DNA from: Bufo bufo
Lineage: Eukaryota > Chordata > Amphibia > Anura > Bufonidae
Length of the DNA: 64,000 bases
Reading direction: 5' to 3'
Assembly (NCBI RefSeq): GCF_905171765.1
Contig: NC_053390.1
Span: 215,332,927 to 215,396,926, forward strand
A model generated the notes under the pieces. That model ran no database searches, had not been told where the DNA came from, and saw only the letters and a list, made by a program, of their open reading frames with translations. This document shows, one piece after another, positions 50,348-60,786 of the stretch. Both the position numbers and the translations under genes were made by a program. Every line of letters begins with the position of its first letter. Position 1 is the first letter of the stretch.

Positions 50348-51333
50348 GAGACAACCGGTCTCTCTCCCCATCGGCAGCCTGTGTCAAAGAGAGGAGACTG
50401 TCGGTCCCTCATCTCAGCAGCAAGCATCACTGGGAGTGGAGATGGTCGCTACCCCTACACAGCAGCATTCCAGGGAGAGGAGACAATAGGTCGATCTCCC
50501 CAGCAGCAGAGGGCGTTCCAGGGAGAAGAGGTAGCCGAATTCTCTCCCCAGAGGCAGTGTGGTTACCCAGAAGATGATATGGGTGGCATCACTCTCCTGC
50601 AGCAGAGTCAAGCGGACCAGTTTTGAAGAGGTTCTGGATTCATCTTGTCCGACTAACACAGGTCCAGACCAGCTGGGGGGTCTGGTTCCTGGTTAGTCTA
50701 CTGTTGGGAGGGGAGAAATGTGATGGACTGAACCGTCAGTGGGGCTGCTGGAGAGGCCTGAGGGCTAGCCTCCTTACTACAGACCCAGAACTATGGAGAT
50801 CCTCCTCTCACCTCCCCCTCAGTCTCTTGGGATTACAAGGAACTATTAACCCTGATTTATGTGTGAAGTATTATAGGCCATATCGTTCCTTTTGCCCATT
50901 AAAGGTGCAGGGGTGAACCCAGCAACACAAAAAGGGTTAACTCTGCACTGAAGCTCCCAAGGAATGTGTTAGTTCATTTGTCCCTTTGTTCTATTGTGTT
51001 AACGATAGGATTAAGTAGCTGTCTCCGGTGTAGAGGAGTAGATCACCCTCTGATACACTTAGGAGATAATCCCATCACATGTGTCTCCTCTCTCCCTATT
51101 CTTTCATTAAGACGCTGGGGAGGGGATGTCTGTTTGCATGATGTTTATGTTTGATTAAGTTATTATGATAGACCTCTTGAACTGTAGATGTATACTGAGT
51201 TAGTCATTGTCTTAGTTAACTATATCACAGGCAGAGAGGGGGTGTGCCTCTGGCCTGTGGAATTTGTATAAATTGTGAGTGCTGGCTGGCATTAAAGTTC
51301 CTGTTCTACCCTTCATGAAGTCTGGGCTCATAA

Positions 51334-52640
51334 TAATAAATATAGTACAGGTGGCTCTACCAGCAAATAGCCAAAGAACTAGGTGCACTCTCCAATGGCG
51401 ACACCCCCGCCAGTAATAGTAGCAAAAGATAAATATTATAAAAAGGAGGCCAATCTCTTATACCTGGCGTTTTATCTGATAAATGTACTTTATTCAAAAC
51501 CAGATTATAATAAACGTGATATATTTAAAAACTTTTATAAAAATTGATTAGTTACACAAATATCATATCTATCCGTATCCTTATTCTTGACCCACGAGCA
51601 ATTTATAATCATGTGGTTTCTAGTGGGACTCAATGCTGATGGATAAGGATATAGATAGTGCATTACCATCACAATGTACAAGTTAAAATTATTCTGCTGG
51701 GTACATAAATTATTTGATGAGCACATAAAATATATATAATATGTTTGCTGAACAAAAAAAAAATATAAAAAATAAAACAAATAGGTTTATAAAATATAAA
51801 ATTCAAATACTACTGTCACAGTATTAAATGTATTAAACAATCCCACTAAATATAGAACACTTTTGCAAAAAAGAATATTTTGCATAAGTCTGCTGAGTAC
51901 ATTGGATCTTTTGCTGAGTATAAAAGTACACGCTGAATATATGCAACTTACGCTGAATACATAAAGCTCCACACTGAGTACATAGAGATTACTGGGTATA
52001 GGAAGGAATTTTTATCTGTGTCCTAATATTTAGGCAATAATCAGCCTGCTGTGTTGTAATTGGTACTAATTGTTCCAGATACTTGATATAAATTTATATA
52101 GCATATGTATCCTGTTATTGTGCGCAAGTAGCGTTTGGGAATGTTATCCAGTATAATCCATATAGGTGATTCTGCAGAGCGATTAATGGCAATGTCTATA
52201 TTCGGCCCATATAGGGTTAATGGCCACAACACAGTATGGGTTGTACTTAGATCTCAATAGTTACTGTATCCAACTTAAAGTCTATTTACAGTATACTTTT
52301 AATATGACAGTTTTCAATCAACAATATTACCAGAGGTATGGGGGGGTCAATGATTACATTACCGTAACTTGTATATGACCGGGAGTATTCGACTATTCAA
52401 GATATAGAGGTGGATCGCGGTATCTCCGATGTATATCTTCGCCTTACTAATCTCGGCGTTCCACGTGTTCTTAGATTGCCGGCCCCTTTTCCTCTCCGCT
52501 GCCTTGTTTTTGAAATCCCGGAGCGCTACTTTGTTGTAGATGGGTGTCATCTGTAGTGGATTATCTGCCTCAAGCCCAGACGTGTTTCGGAGCATACTGC
52601 TCCTTCATCAGTGGGGGAATAATGTCACGTTCTGTAAAGC
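51334..52640 (-). mobile_element. Penelope-like 3' fragment (probable), minus strand
   Basis: On the minus strand a hammerhead-like core (52585-52611) is followed by about 1 kb of non-coding sequence and a tail with ttgaataaagtacatttatc, a layout like the terminal part of Penelope-like retroelements. No reverse transcriptase is present, so the family is an inference. Confidence 0.35.
52585..52611 (-). ncRNA. Hammerhead-like core
   Basis: Minus strand: exact CTGATGA, one extra A, a perfect 5-bp stem GGAGC/GCTCC with loop AGTAT, then GAAA and CACG. The core is canonical except for the unpaired A between CUGAUGA and stem II. Stems I and III were not identified. Confidence 0.45.
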
Positions 52641-53290
52641 AGGTGTGCAGTTCAGGTGACCACCCGGCGTTTCCCCCTGCCCCCTGATGATGTCACGACT
52701 CCTCTCGGAACGCTCACGCACAGCGCGTTTTGATGACCTGGAGGCGCGTGACTGATGTCCTGTGACGCGTGGTGTGGCGCCATTGCGTCACCTGAGCATG
52801 CGCAATGGTCATCAAAATACGCCACTCTTTCCACTGGAACCACCAATGGTATGGTATGTGATAGTTTTCAATATGCATATACCCAGCTGTTGCTGTTTTC
52901 ACTTAAGTGGATTTTTTTACACTTCAGTTGATATTAACACTATGCACTGGTCACTTTATATTCAATTTTTTTTATGAATTATTGTATTTTCTGTACAATC
53001 ATGACACAATGAATATATGGATTTGCAATCATGGATTGTATACACAATGTTAAATTTTTTGTGTATTTCATGTACATAATCATGTAAATTGATGTTAATT
53101 ATGCAATTATGAATTTTGATCACATTATGGGTGTATATGGCTGCACATGACCTGATTCTATTGCTTGACAAAGGCCTCATTGATTGTACTGGCCTGAAAT
53201 GTTGCGACTGGGGAAATAAACGGGTCTAACACCCTTCACTGATATTGGAGTGCATCCTCATTATTTGCTTTTGGATACTGTCTATGGATT
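52641..53290 (+). mobile_element. Penelope-like tail fragment (probable), plus strand
   Basis: AT-rich unique part, then tgacaaaggcc...ggcctgaaatgttgc and gggaaataaacgggtc, the same layout as the other putative Penelope tails. Adjoins a Tc1 relic at about 53293. Confidence 0.35.
53165..53199 (+). ncRNA. Hammerhead-like core, degenerate
   Basis: ttgacaa (two transitions from CTGACGA), a 5-bp stem aggcc/ggcct, then GAAA and tgttgc. Confidence 0.3.
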
Positions 53291-53292
53291 CA

Positions 53293-54149
53293 CACTGAAG
53301 GCATCAAAACTATGAATTAACACATGTGGAATTATATACATAACAAACAAGTGTGAAACAACTGAAAATATGTCATATTCTAGGTTCTTCAAAGTAGCCA
53401 CCTTTTGCTTTGATTACTGCTTTGCACAGTCTTAGCATTCTCTTGATGAGCTTCAAGAGGTAGTCCCCTGAAATGGTTTTCACTTCACAGGTGTGCCCTG
53501 TCAGGTTTAATAAGTGGGATTTCTTGCCTTATAAATGGGGTTGGGACCATCAGTTGTGTTGAGAAGTCAGGTGGATACACAGCTGATAGTCCTACTGAAT
53601 AGACTGTTAGAATTTGTATTATGGCAAGAAAAAAGCAGCTAAGTAAAGAAAAACGAGTGGCCATCATTACTTTAAGAAATGAAGGTCAGTCAGTCAGCCC
53701 AAAAATTGGGAAAACTTTGAAAGTAAGGGCTATTTGACCATGAAGGAGAGTGATGGGGTGCTGCGCCAGATGACCTGGCCTCCACAGTCACCGGACCTGA
53801 ACCCCATCGAGATGGTTTGGGGTGAGCTGGACCGCAGAGTGAAGGCAAAAGGGTTAACAAATGCTAAGCATCTCTGGGAACACCTTCAAGACTTTTGGAA
53901 GACCATTTCAGGGGACTACCTCTTGAAGCTCATCAAGAGAATGCCAAGAGTGTGCAAAGCAGTAATCAAAGCAAAAGGTGGCGCTACTTTGAAGAACCTA
54001 GAATATGACATATTTTCAGTTGTTTCACACTTGTTTGTTATGTATATAATTCCACATGTGTTAATTCATAGTTTTGATGCCTTCATAGTCATGAAAATAA
54101 AGAAAACTCTTTGAATGAGAAGGTTTGTCCAAACTTTTGGTCTGTACTG
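53293..54149 (+). mobile_element. Internally deleted Tc1-like element
   Basis: Long inverted ends (about 53296-53486 and 53920-54090, e.g. gttgtttcacacttgtttgt) and a right tip ttttggtctgtactg. The outermost left tip is missing. A start MARKKQLSKEKRVAIITLRN at 53620 breaks off after about 30 codons and joins the end SPDLNPIEMVWGELDRRV... (53734-54114), so the catalytic core is deleted. Confidence 0.85.
53620..54114 (+). pseudogene. Deleted Tc1-like transposase
   Basis: Only the N-terminal helix-turn-helix start and the last ~90 codons remain. The latter include the glutamate motif (SPDLNPIE) and end with RMPRVCKAVIKAKGG. The two aspartate motifs are gone. Confidence 0.85.
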
Positions 54150-54264
54150 TGTGTGTGTATATATATATTATAAAATATGTACCGTGTTAGCTGAAAAAAG
54201 ATTGGTATTCCTCAGTGGTTGATACCTTTTAATGGCTAACTGAAAAGATGACAAAACTGCAAGC

Positions 54265-54293
54265 TTTCGAGACTACTTGGGCCTCTTCATCAG
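54265..54293 (-). ncRNA. Hammerhead-like core in Penelope left arm
   Basis: Minus strand: exact CTGATGA, one extra A, a 5-bp stem GAGGC/GTCTC (one G-U) with loop CCAAGTA, then GAAAGCTTGC. Confidence 0.45.
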
Positions 54294-54899
54294 ATGTCTC
54301 TTAAGACAGTATCTGAAGACTCGCATATTTAAGGTCCCTTACGATATTACACCAGATTGTCGGGAAGGAAGCATTCCTTTCCGACAATCTGTTGATTGCT
54401 AGTGGAGGAGACCGCTGTATTTACATGCAACAATCTCCTCCAGAGATCACTAATGCCATCGCTCTTCACCATAAGGACTTGTTTGCTGGCAGGAGATTGT
54501 GTTTACAAGGCACGATTTTCTGCCGTTAAACTATCATTTTGGCACTCACACAATCGGATTACCTGATGAACAAGCGATTCTTTGCCCATGTAAAGGACAA
54601 TTTATACACCAAAGTACATAGGAATAATGAGGTAGATGAGACAAGTGACTTAAAGCAGATCAATATGAGTCCAAAGTAAACAAACAGTTGTAACAGTAAA
54701 TTGTTGGAGCAATTATACATGAGGATTATAGATAAGAAATGTGAAAGTTTTATTGTCCTCTAATTGATGTGCAGTCCATGAATCAAATACAACTGCATAT
54801 GTTCAAACTCTGCAGACAGTGATGAACACCTTAGAAACCTAAAAAGGCATTTTTGAGTCAGGGATACTACCCAACTGCAGTGGAAAACCAAATTACCAA

Positions 54900-55500
54900 G
54901 CCACCAAAATACAAAACAAGAAAATTATCGGGTACCTCTAGTAGTTACCTACAACCCAAACCGAGAAATTCTAAGAAGGGTTGCTCGAAGACTATATCCA
55001 ATACTACAAAAAGATGACTGTTTGAAATCCATATTTCTGGACCCTCAACTCCTGTGCTAAAGACAGCCCCCCTAATCTCAAAAACATCATTGTCAGAAGC
55101 TCCCTGTCCTCTCCAACAGGAACATTCCCCTGCAAACAGACCAAATGTAAGACTCGTCCGGTGTAGGTCCCCAATACAGATCAAGACTACAAGATCCCTG
55201 GTACATTCGCCTGCGCTGCCTCAAATGTGGTCTATTTAATTGTATGTACCAAATGTCCTACTGGGGGTCTCTGTCAGTGAAACTGGTCAAAAACTCAAAA
55301 CAAGAATAACCACTCATCGCCACACAATAAAAGAAGAAAGTAAAGATTTGTCTGTTTTTGCAGCCATGACCACAACATCACAGACATGAAAGTATTGATA
55401 TTAAAAGAGAATTTTAAATCTCAGAGAGACAGGAGAATCTGGGAATACAAGTTCATGATAACCTTTGACACACTCTGATCAGTAATGAATGTGTCTTATG
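54900..55500 (+). pseudogene. Penelope GIY-YIG endonuclease domain, degenerate
   Basis: Pieces in several frames: PPNLKNIIVRSSL, GTFPCKQTKCKT (Cys motif), SNVVYLIVCTKCPTGGL, then THRHTIKEES, FCSHDHNITDMKVLIL and RDRRIWEYKFMITFDTL. The order and the VYLIVCTKC block are those of the C-terminal endonuclease of Penelope-like elements. The YIG half is damaged by a small deletion near 55270. Confidence 0.75.
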
Positions 55501-55755
55501 GATTTATGTCGTTCTACATCTCTAGAGGATTGTGGCCCTTTTGGGCTCAATGCATTCATGGACTGGACATCAAGTAGAGTACAATAAAACGTTCACACTT
55601 CTTATCTATAATCCTCATGTATAATTGGTCCAACAATTTACTGTTACAACAGTTTGTTTACTCCACTCATATTGATCTGCTTTACATCACTTGTCTCATT
55701 TACCTTATTATTTCTATGTATTTTGGTGTATAAATATGTGATTGTTAAGAAACGC

Positions 55756-55784
55756 CTGACGAAGAGGTCCAAGTAGCCTTGAAA
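55756..55784 (+). ncRNA. Hammerhead-like core in Penelope right arm
   Basis: Exact CTGACGA, one extra A, stem GAGGT/GCCTT (two G-U) with loop CCAAGTA, then GAAAGCTTGC. Partner of 54265-54293. Confidence 0.45.
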
Positions 55785-56034
55785 GCTTGCAATTTTGTAA
55801 TCTTTTCAGTTAGCCATTAAAAAGTATCAACCACTAAAGAATCTCAATCTTTTTTTTATCTTGTATAGTTCAGAATTCATTGTTTCATTATTGATGACAA
55901 GCTGTCCTGGCCTAGATGCTGCAAAACTGATCCAAACCATGATACTACTAACACCATGTTTTTCAGAAGGGATGAGCTTTTTATGCTCGACTGCAAGTGT
56001 TTTCCTTTCTCCAAACATATTGCTTCTCATTTAA

Positions 56035-58519
56035 CCCCTTTGGGACACAGCATTATTTCATCTTAAGGACCAGGCAATTTTTTGCATTCTGACCATTGTC
56101 ACTTTTTAAAGTGGTGATAACTTTAAAACGCTTTGACTTATCCAGGCCATTCTGAGATTATTTTTCGTCACATTTTGTACTTCATGACACTGGTAAAATG
56201 AAGTAAAAAATAATTCATTTTCATTTATAAAAAAAATACCAAATTTACCAAAAATTTGTAAAACAATTGCAAATTTCCAAGTTCCAATTTCTCTACTTCT
56301 ATAATACACATAGTAATACCTCCAAAAATAGTTATTACTTTACATTCCCCATATGTCTACTTCATGTTTGGATCATTTTGGGAATATTTTATTTTTTGGG
56401 GATGTTACAAGGCTTAGAAGTTTAGAAGCAAATCTTGAAATTTTTCAGAAATTTTCAAAAACCCAATTTTTAGGGACCAGTTCAGGTCTGAAGTCACTTT
56501 GCGAGGCTTACATAATAGAAACCACCCAAAAATGACTCCATTCTAGAAACTACACCCCTCAAGGTATACAAAACTGATTTTACAAACTTTGTTAACCCTT
56601 TAGGTGTTCCACAAGAATTAAAGGAAAATAGAGATCCAATTTTAAAATTTCACTTTTTTGGCAGATTTTTCATTTTAATAATTTTTTTCCAGTTACAAAG
56701 CAAGGGTTAACAGCCAAACCAAACTCAATATTTATGGCCTTGATTCTGTAGTTTACAGAAACACCCCATATGTGGTCGTAAACCGCTGTACGGGTACACG
56801 GCAGGGCGCAGAAGGAAAGGAATGCCATACGGTTTTTGGAAGGCAGGTTTTGCTGGACTGGTTTTTTTGACACCATGTCCTAATTTAAGCCCCCCTGATG
56901 CACCCCTAGAGTAGAAACTCCATAAAAGTGACCCCATCTAAGAAACTACACCCCTCAAGGTATTCAAAACAGATTTTACAAACGTCGTTAACCCTTTAGG
57001 TGTTCCACAAATGGAGATGAAATTTCAGAATTTAAATTTTTGGGCAAATTTTCGATTTTAATCCATTTTTCCCAGTAACAAAGCAAGGGTTAACAGCCAA
57101 ACAAAACTCAATATTTATCTCCCTGATTCTGGCAGTATTGTTGGTACTAGTTTAGGGTACATATAATTTTTGGTTGCTCTATATTACACTTTTTGTGAGG
57201 CAAGGTAACAAGAAATAGCTGTTTTGGCACAGTTTTAATTTTTTGTTATTTACAACATTCATCTGAGAGGTTAGATCATGTGATATTTTTATAGATCAGG
57301 TTGTCACGGATGCGGCGATGCCTAATATGTATACTTTTTTTTATATTTATGTAAGTTTTACACAATGATTTCATTTTTGAAGCAAAGAAATATCATGTTT
57401 TAGTGTTTCCATAGTCTGAGAGACATAATTTTTTCAGTTTTTGGGCGATTACCTTGGGTAGGGTATGATTTTTCCGGGATGAGATGACTGTTTTATTGGC
57501 ACTATTTTGGGGTGCGTGTGACTTTTTGATCGCTTGCTAATACACTTTTTGTGATGTAAGGTGACAAAAAATTGTTTATTTAGCACAGTTTTTATTTATA
57601 TTTTTTTACGGTGTTCATCTGAGGGGTTAGGTCATGTGATATTTTTATAGAGCCGGTCGATACGGACGCGGCAATACCTAATATGTATACTTTTTTTTTA
57701 TTTATGTAAGTTTTACACAATATCATTTTTTAAAATAAAAAAAAATCATGTTTTAGGGTCTCCATATTCTGAGCCATACTTTTTTTATTTTTTAGGCGAT
57801 TGTCTCAGGTAGGGGCTCATTTTTTGCGGGATGAGGCGACGGTTAGATTGGTATTATTTTGGTGGGCAAACGCCTTTTTAAGCGATTGCTGTTGTACTTT
57901 TTGTGATGTAAGGTGACAAAAAAAATGGTTTATTTAGCACAGTTTTTATTTTTTACGGTGTTCATCTGAGGGGTTAGGTCATGTGATATGTCTATAGAGC
58001 CTGTCGATACGGACGCGGTGATACCTAATATGTATACTTTTTTCCCCCCTATTTTTTACCAATTTTTTTTCAACTTTATTTGGGGAAAATGAAGTTTTTG
58101 TTTATTTTTACTTGAACCTTTTAAGTTTTTGGGGAAAACTTTATTTTTTCAACTTTTTTTTCACTTTTTTTTTGTCCCACTTTGGGACTTGAATTTTTGG
58201 GGGTCTAATCCTTTACAATCCATTCCAATACTTCTGTATTGGAATGCATTGGCTGTATGAGTAATACAGTGAGTATTACTCATACAGCTTCCGGCCTGTG
58301 AGATCCAGGGGGCTGGATCTCACAGGCTCGTCACCGGAAGGCAGCGCGATGCCTTCCATGCCATTGGGTCCCCCCCACAGCCACGGGACCCCCTCGCGCA
58401 TTTAGCCATGGTGCCTGCTCACGGCGGTGATCGGAAATACACATGACGTACTGGTACGACATGTGTCCTTAAATACCAGGAAAACATGCCGTGCCAATAC
58501 GTCATGTGTCCTGAAGAGG
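56035..58519. mobile_element. Non-autonomous piggyBac-type element, 2.5 kb
   Basis: Flanked by TTAA at 56031-56034 and 58520-58523, exactly within the ttctcatTTAAaccaaaaag sequence of the Tc1 element. Begins CCCCTTTGGGACACAGC and ends gtcatgtgtcctgaagagg. No transposase. The interior has two related ~350-bp blocks around 56540 and 56940 (actacacccctcaaggtat) and a tandem array at 57257-58060. Confidence 0.87.
57257..58060. repeat. Tandem ~350-bp repeats, three starts
   Basis: catctgag.ggttag.tcatgtgatat recurs at about 57258, 57615 and 57960, each followed by cctaatatgtatacttt. Periods are about 355 and 345 bp; the third copy is partial. Confidence 0.87.
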
Positions 58520-58742
58520 TTAAACCAAAAAGTTCTATTTTGGGCTCTTCTGTCCACAAACTTCTTCATCCAGGTGATTTTTAGCAAACTGCAGATGGAC
58601 AGCAGCAATGTTCTTTTTTGAAAGCAGCGGCTTTCTTCTTATGATCCTCCAATGCACACCGTTGTTGTTCAGTGTCCTCCTGAGGGTGGACTGCTCAACA
58701 TTTACATTGGCTAATGTGAGAAAGTGCTTTAGTTGTTTAGAG

Positions 58743-59631
58743 CAGTGTTTTTCAACCACTGTGCCGCGGCACACTAGTGTGCCGTGAGATATTGTCTGGT
58801 GTGCCGTGGGGAAAAATTCCAATTTGGTCTATTTGTGAGCTGAAGCCGCATGTTACGGACTATATAGCTCCGGTGTCACTGTCCTGTTACAGTCTGACAG
58901 GAGGAGACATCGCAGTAGATCACCGATGCGCAGAAGAGCGCCGATGGATCTGATTATCGCGTCGCAGCGCAGAGGAGCGCTGAGTGATGGATCTGGAGGA
59001 GACATGAGCAGAAGAGCGCTGATTAATGGATCTGGATGGAGAAGCGCGCCTTAGGTGTGACGGACAGCGGCTATCTGGAGGAGACAAGCACAGTAAGTAC
59101 TGAGTGACAGTGAGACAGGAGCAGATACAGTGATGGACAAGTTTTTGAAAAGGAAAGAACTGGACTCTGAACAAAATTCGGAGCCAGATGAGAGCCCAAG
59201 TATGAGTGGGGATCAAAAGAAAGCAAAGATGGTTAGCTCAAGCAAATTCTCTGGCACAAGGCAATATAGCGAAAGCTATATTTCATTTGGATTTACTTTC
59301 ACCGGAGATGCAAAGAAACCAACTCCACTGTGCTTGGTGTGTGGTGAAAAGCTATCTAACAGTGCTATGGTCCCAAGTAAACTTAAACGCCATCTCCAAA
59401 CGAAACACCCTTCGCTTCAAAACAAGAATGCGGACTATTTTGTTCGCCTGCGTGAAAACACAGAGAAACAGGCAACTTTCATGAGAAAAATCACAAAGGT
59501 AAATGAAAGAGCTCTTAAAGCTAGCTATCACGTTGCTGAACTTATAGCTAAGTCAAAAAAGTGGTGGTGTGCCTCGTGATTTTTTTCATGAAAAAAGTGT
59601 GCCTTTGCACAAAAAAGGTTGGAAAACACTG
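58743..59631 (+). mobile_element. hAT element, internally deleted, 8-bp duplication
   Basis: CAGTGTTTTTCAACC and GGTTGGAAAACACTG ends, with exact target duplication GTTTAGAG at 58735-58742 and 59632-59639. It encodes the N-terminal part of a hAT transposase; the catalytic part is deleted. Confidence 0.92.
59130..59579 (+). CDS. Truncated hAT transposase, BED-type zinc finger
   Basis: Open frame of 150 codons. MDKFLKRKE start, nuclear-signal-like GDQKKAKM, then a BED-like zinc finger: [20 protein letters not shown] (CxxC) followed by [12 protein letters not shown] (HxxxxH). Next comes the NADYFVRL and [11 protein letters not shown] block shared with hAT-derived ZBED/FAM200-type proteins. It ends at KSKKWWCAS*, where the deletion joins the 3' end. 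It would bind DNA but lacks the RNase-H-like catalytic domain; expression is unknown. Confidence 0.82.
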   Translation: MMDKFLKRKELDSEQNSEPDESPSMSGDQKKAKMVSSSKFSGTRQYSESYISFGFTFTGDAKKPTPLCLVCGEKLSNSAMVPSKLKRHLQTKHPSLQNKNADYFVRLRENTEKQATFMRKITKVNERALKASYHVAELIAKSKKWWCAS

Positions 59632-60050
59632 GTTTAGAGGTTACCTTGGGTTCCTTTTGTGACCTTACGGACTATTACATGCCTTGCTCTGGTAATGATG
59701 GTTTTAAATCTCCCCCTTTTGTACACCATCTGTCTGACTGTGGATTGCTGGAGTCCAAACTCTTTAGAAATGGATTTATAACCTTTTCCAGCCTGATGAG
59801 GTCCTCAGAAATCTCCTTTTCCTTGCCATGATACATATCAACAAACATGTTGTGAAGATCAGACGTTGATAGATCCCTGATCCCCACTCACACCTGATTG
59901 TCTTCCATTGATTTAAAACCACTGACTCTAAATTCACCTTCAAATTATCTGTTAATCCTAAAGGTTCACATACTTTTACATACTTAAATTTGCCACTCAC
60001 AGACATGTGATATTGGATTATTTTCCTCAATAAATAAATGGCGGTCTAAT

Positions 60051-60185
60051 ATTTCTCGCACATTCCATTGGGGGACACAGACCATGGGTATAGCCTAAGT
60101 CATTACTAGGAGGAGACACTATGCAAATAACAAAGAGAGCTCCTCCTCCCTGGGCTATACCCCCATGCTCCACCGGGAGGACCCC
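60051..60185. repeat. DIRS copy 4 left terminal repeat
   Basis: Carries attgggggacacag, atgggtatagcc, aggaggagacacta and ggctatacccccatg. Equivalent to 500-660 and 22640-22807. Confidence 0.85.
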
Positions 60186-60786
60186 AGTCTTGCTTGGTGT
60201 CGGATAAGGAGGTTTTTTTTATACACTCTACTCCCGTTTATTTTTTTCAGCAGAGGACGCAGGGTCGCAATTTTGCTTCCCTGGTCTCTCGGTGGAGCGA
60301 GCGCCGGGGGCGAACTGGAGTCCCCGGCTACCTCCCCCAAGAAGTTAAGTGGAACCGGGCTCGACCTGCAGGTCCGGCGGCCTATCCTGCCCTCTTACCA
60401 GATCACTGTCACTCCTTGTGCCAGCTGACTGAAGAGTTGACCCCCGCTGGTGTGGAGCAGAGGGCGAAGACTGCAGGACGCAGATAAGTATACGGCACTC
60501 CTGCAGAGCCCCCTGCCCTCCCTCTGTCTCCCGGTGCGACACTTAGGGCCGCTTGGTGGGTGAGTGACTATTATTTTTCATACTTCCCGCGCGGGTTTCA
60601 CGCCATCCTTGACGCGATTTGTGGGCGGAGCCCTATTTCTTCAGCTGCGGCGCTTCCGTCTCAGCGCTCTCCACACGCGGCTGCTCCTGGCTCCACACTT
60701 TTCGCGGTAGGATAGTGTTTACTCAGCGTGCTGCAGGAACAGTAGGAGACCCTGACCCCTTGTTCTTTGCAGGGATTGCCGCCATC

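Larger units (their letters stand above)
49082..51333 (+). mobile_element. Non-autonomous LTR retroelement with small gag-like ORF
   Basis: 5' LTR, primer-binding-like site, one ORF at 49961-50347, about 900 bp of low-complexity coding-like sequence, then a 3' LTR fragment breaking off at 51333. No protease, RT or integrase motif is visible. It sits inside the scattered Tc1 element. Confidence 0.6.
54190..55862 (+). mobile_element. Penelope-like retroelement with inverted terminal copy
   Basis: The right end (about 55540-55862) is present inverted on the left (54190-54790, interrupted by a MITE-like block at about 54330-54560). Shared landmarks include gttagccattaaaa.gtatca, tcgaaagcttgc-type sequence and ggattatagataagaa. 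Between the arms lies a degenerate endonuclease domain (54900-55500). Reverse transcriptase is missing, as in a 5'-truncated copy with an inverted terminal segment. Confidence 0.7.
48536..60050 (-). mobile_element. One Tc1-like element (minus strand) scattered in four pieces by later insertions
   Basis: Left end CAGTGGTGCTTGAATGTTTG at 48536, after TA. Pieces: 48536-49081, 55863-56034, 58520-58742 and 59640-60050. The order is collinear with one minus-strand Tc1 element: N-terminal coding (KEKEISEDLIRLEK) in the last piece, the helix-turn-helix/linker (ARKPLLSKKN-like RRKPLLSKKNIAAVHLQFA) in the third, core (HGVSSIMVWISFAASRPGQL) in the second, 3' part in the first. The right end is cut by DIRS copy 4 at 60051. 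All joins use simple target duplications (TTAA, GTTTAGAG, possibly GTATA). Confidence 0.85.

Noticed and set aside
54265..55784. Calling the hammerhead-like cores active ribozymes
   Set aside because: Stems I and III and the cleavage site could not be placed, and an extra base separates the core from stem II; kept only as candidates.
59130..59579. Host ZBED-type zinc-finger gene
   Set aside because: Lies between hAT termini with an exact 8-bp duplication and is truncated by the element's deletion, so it belongs to the transposon.
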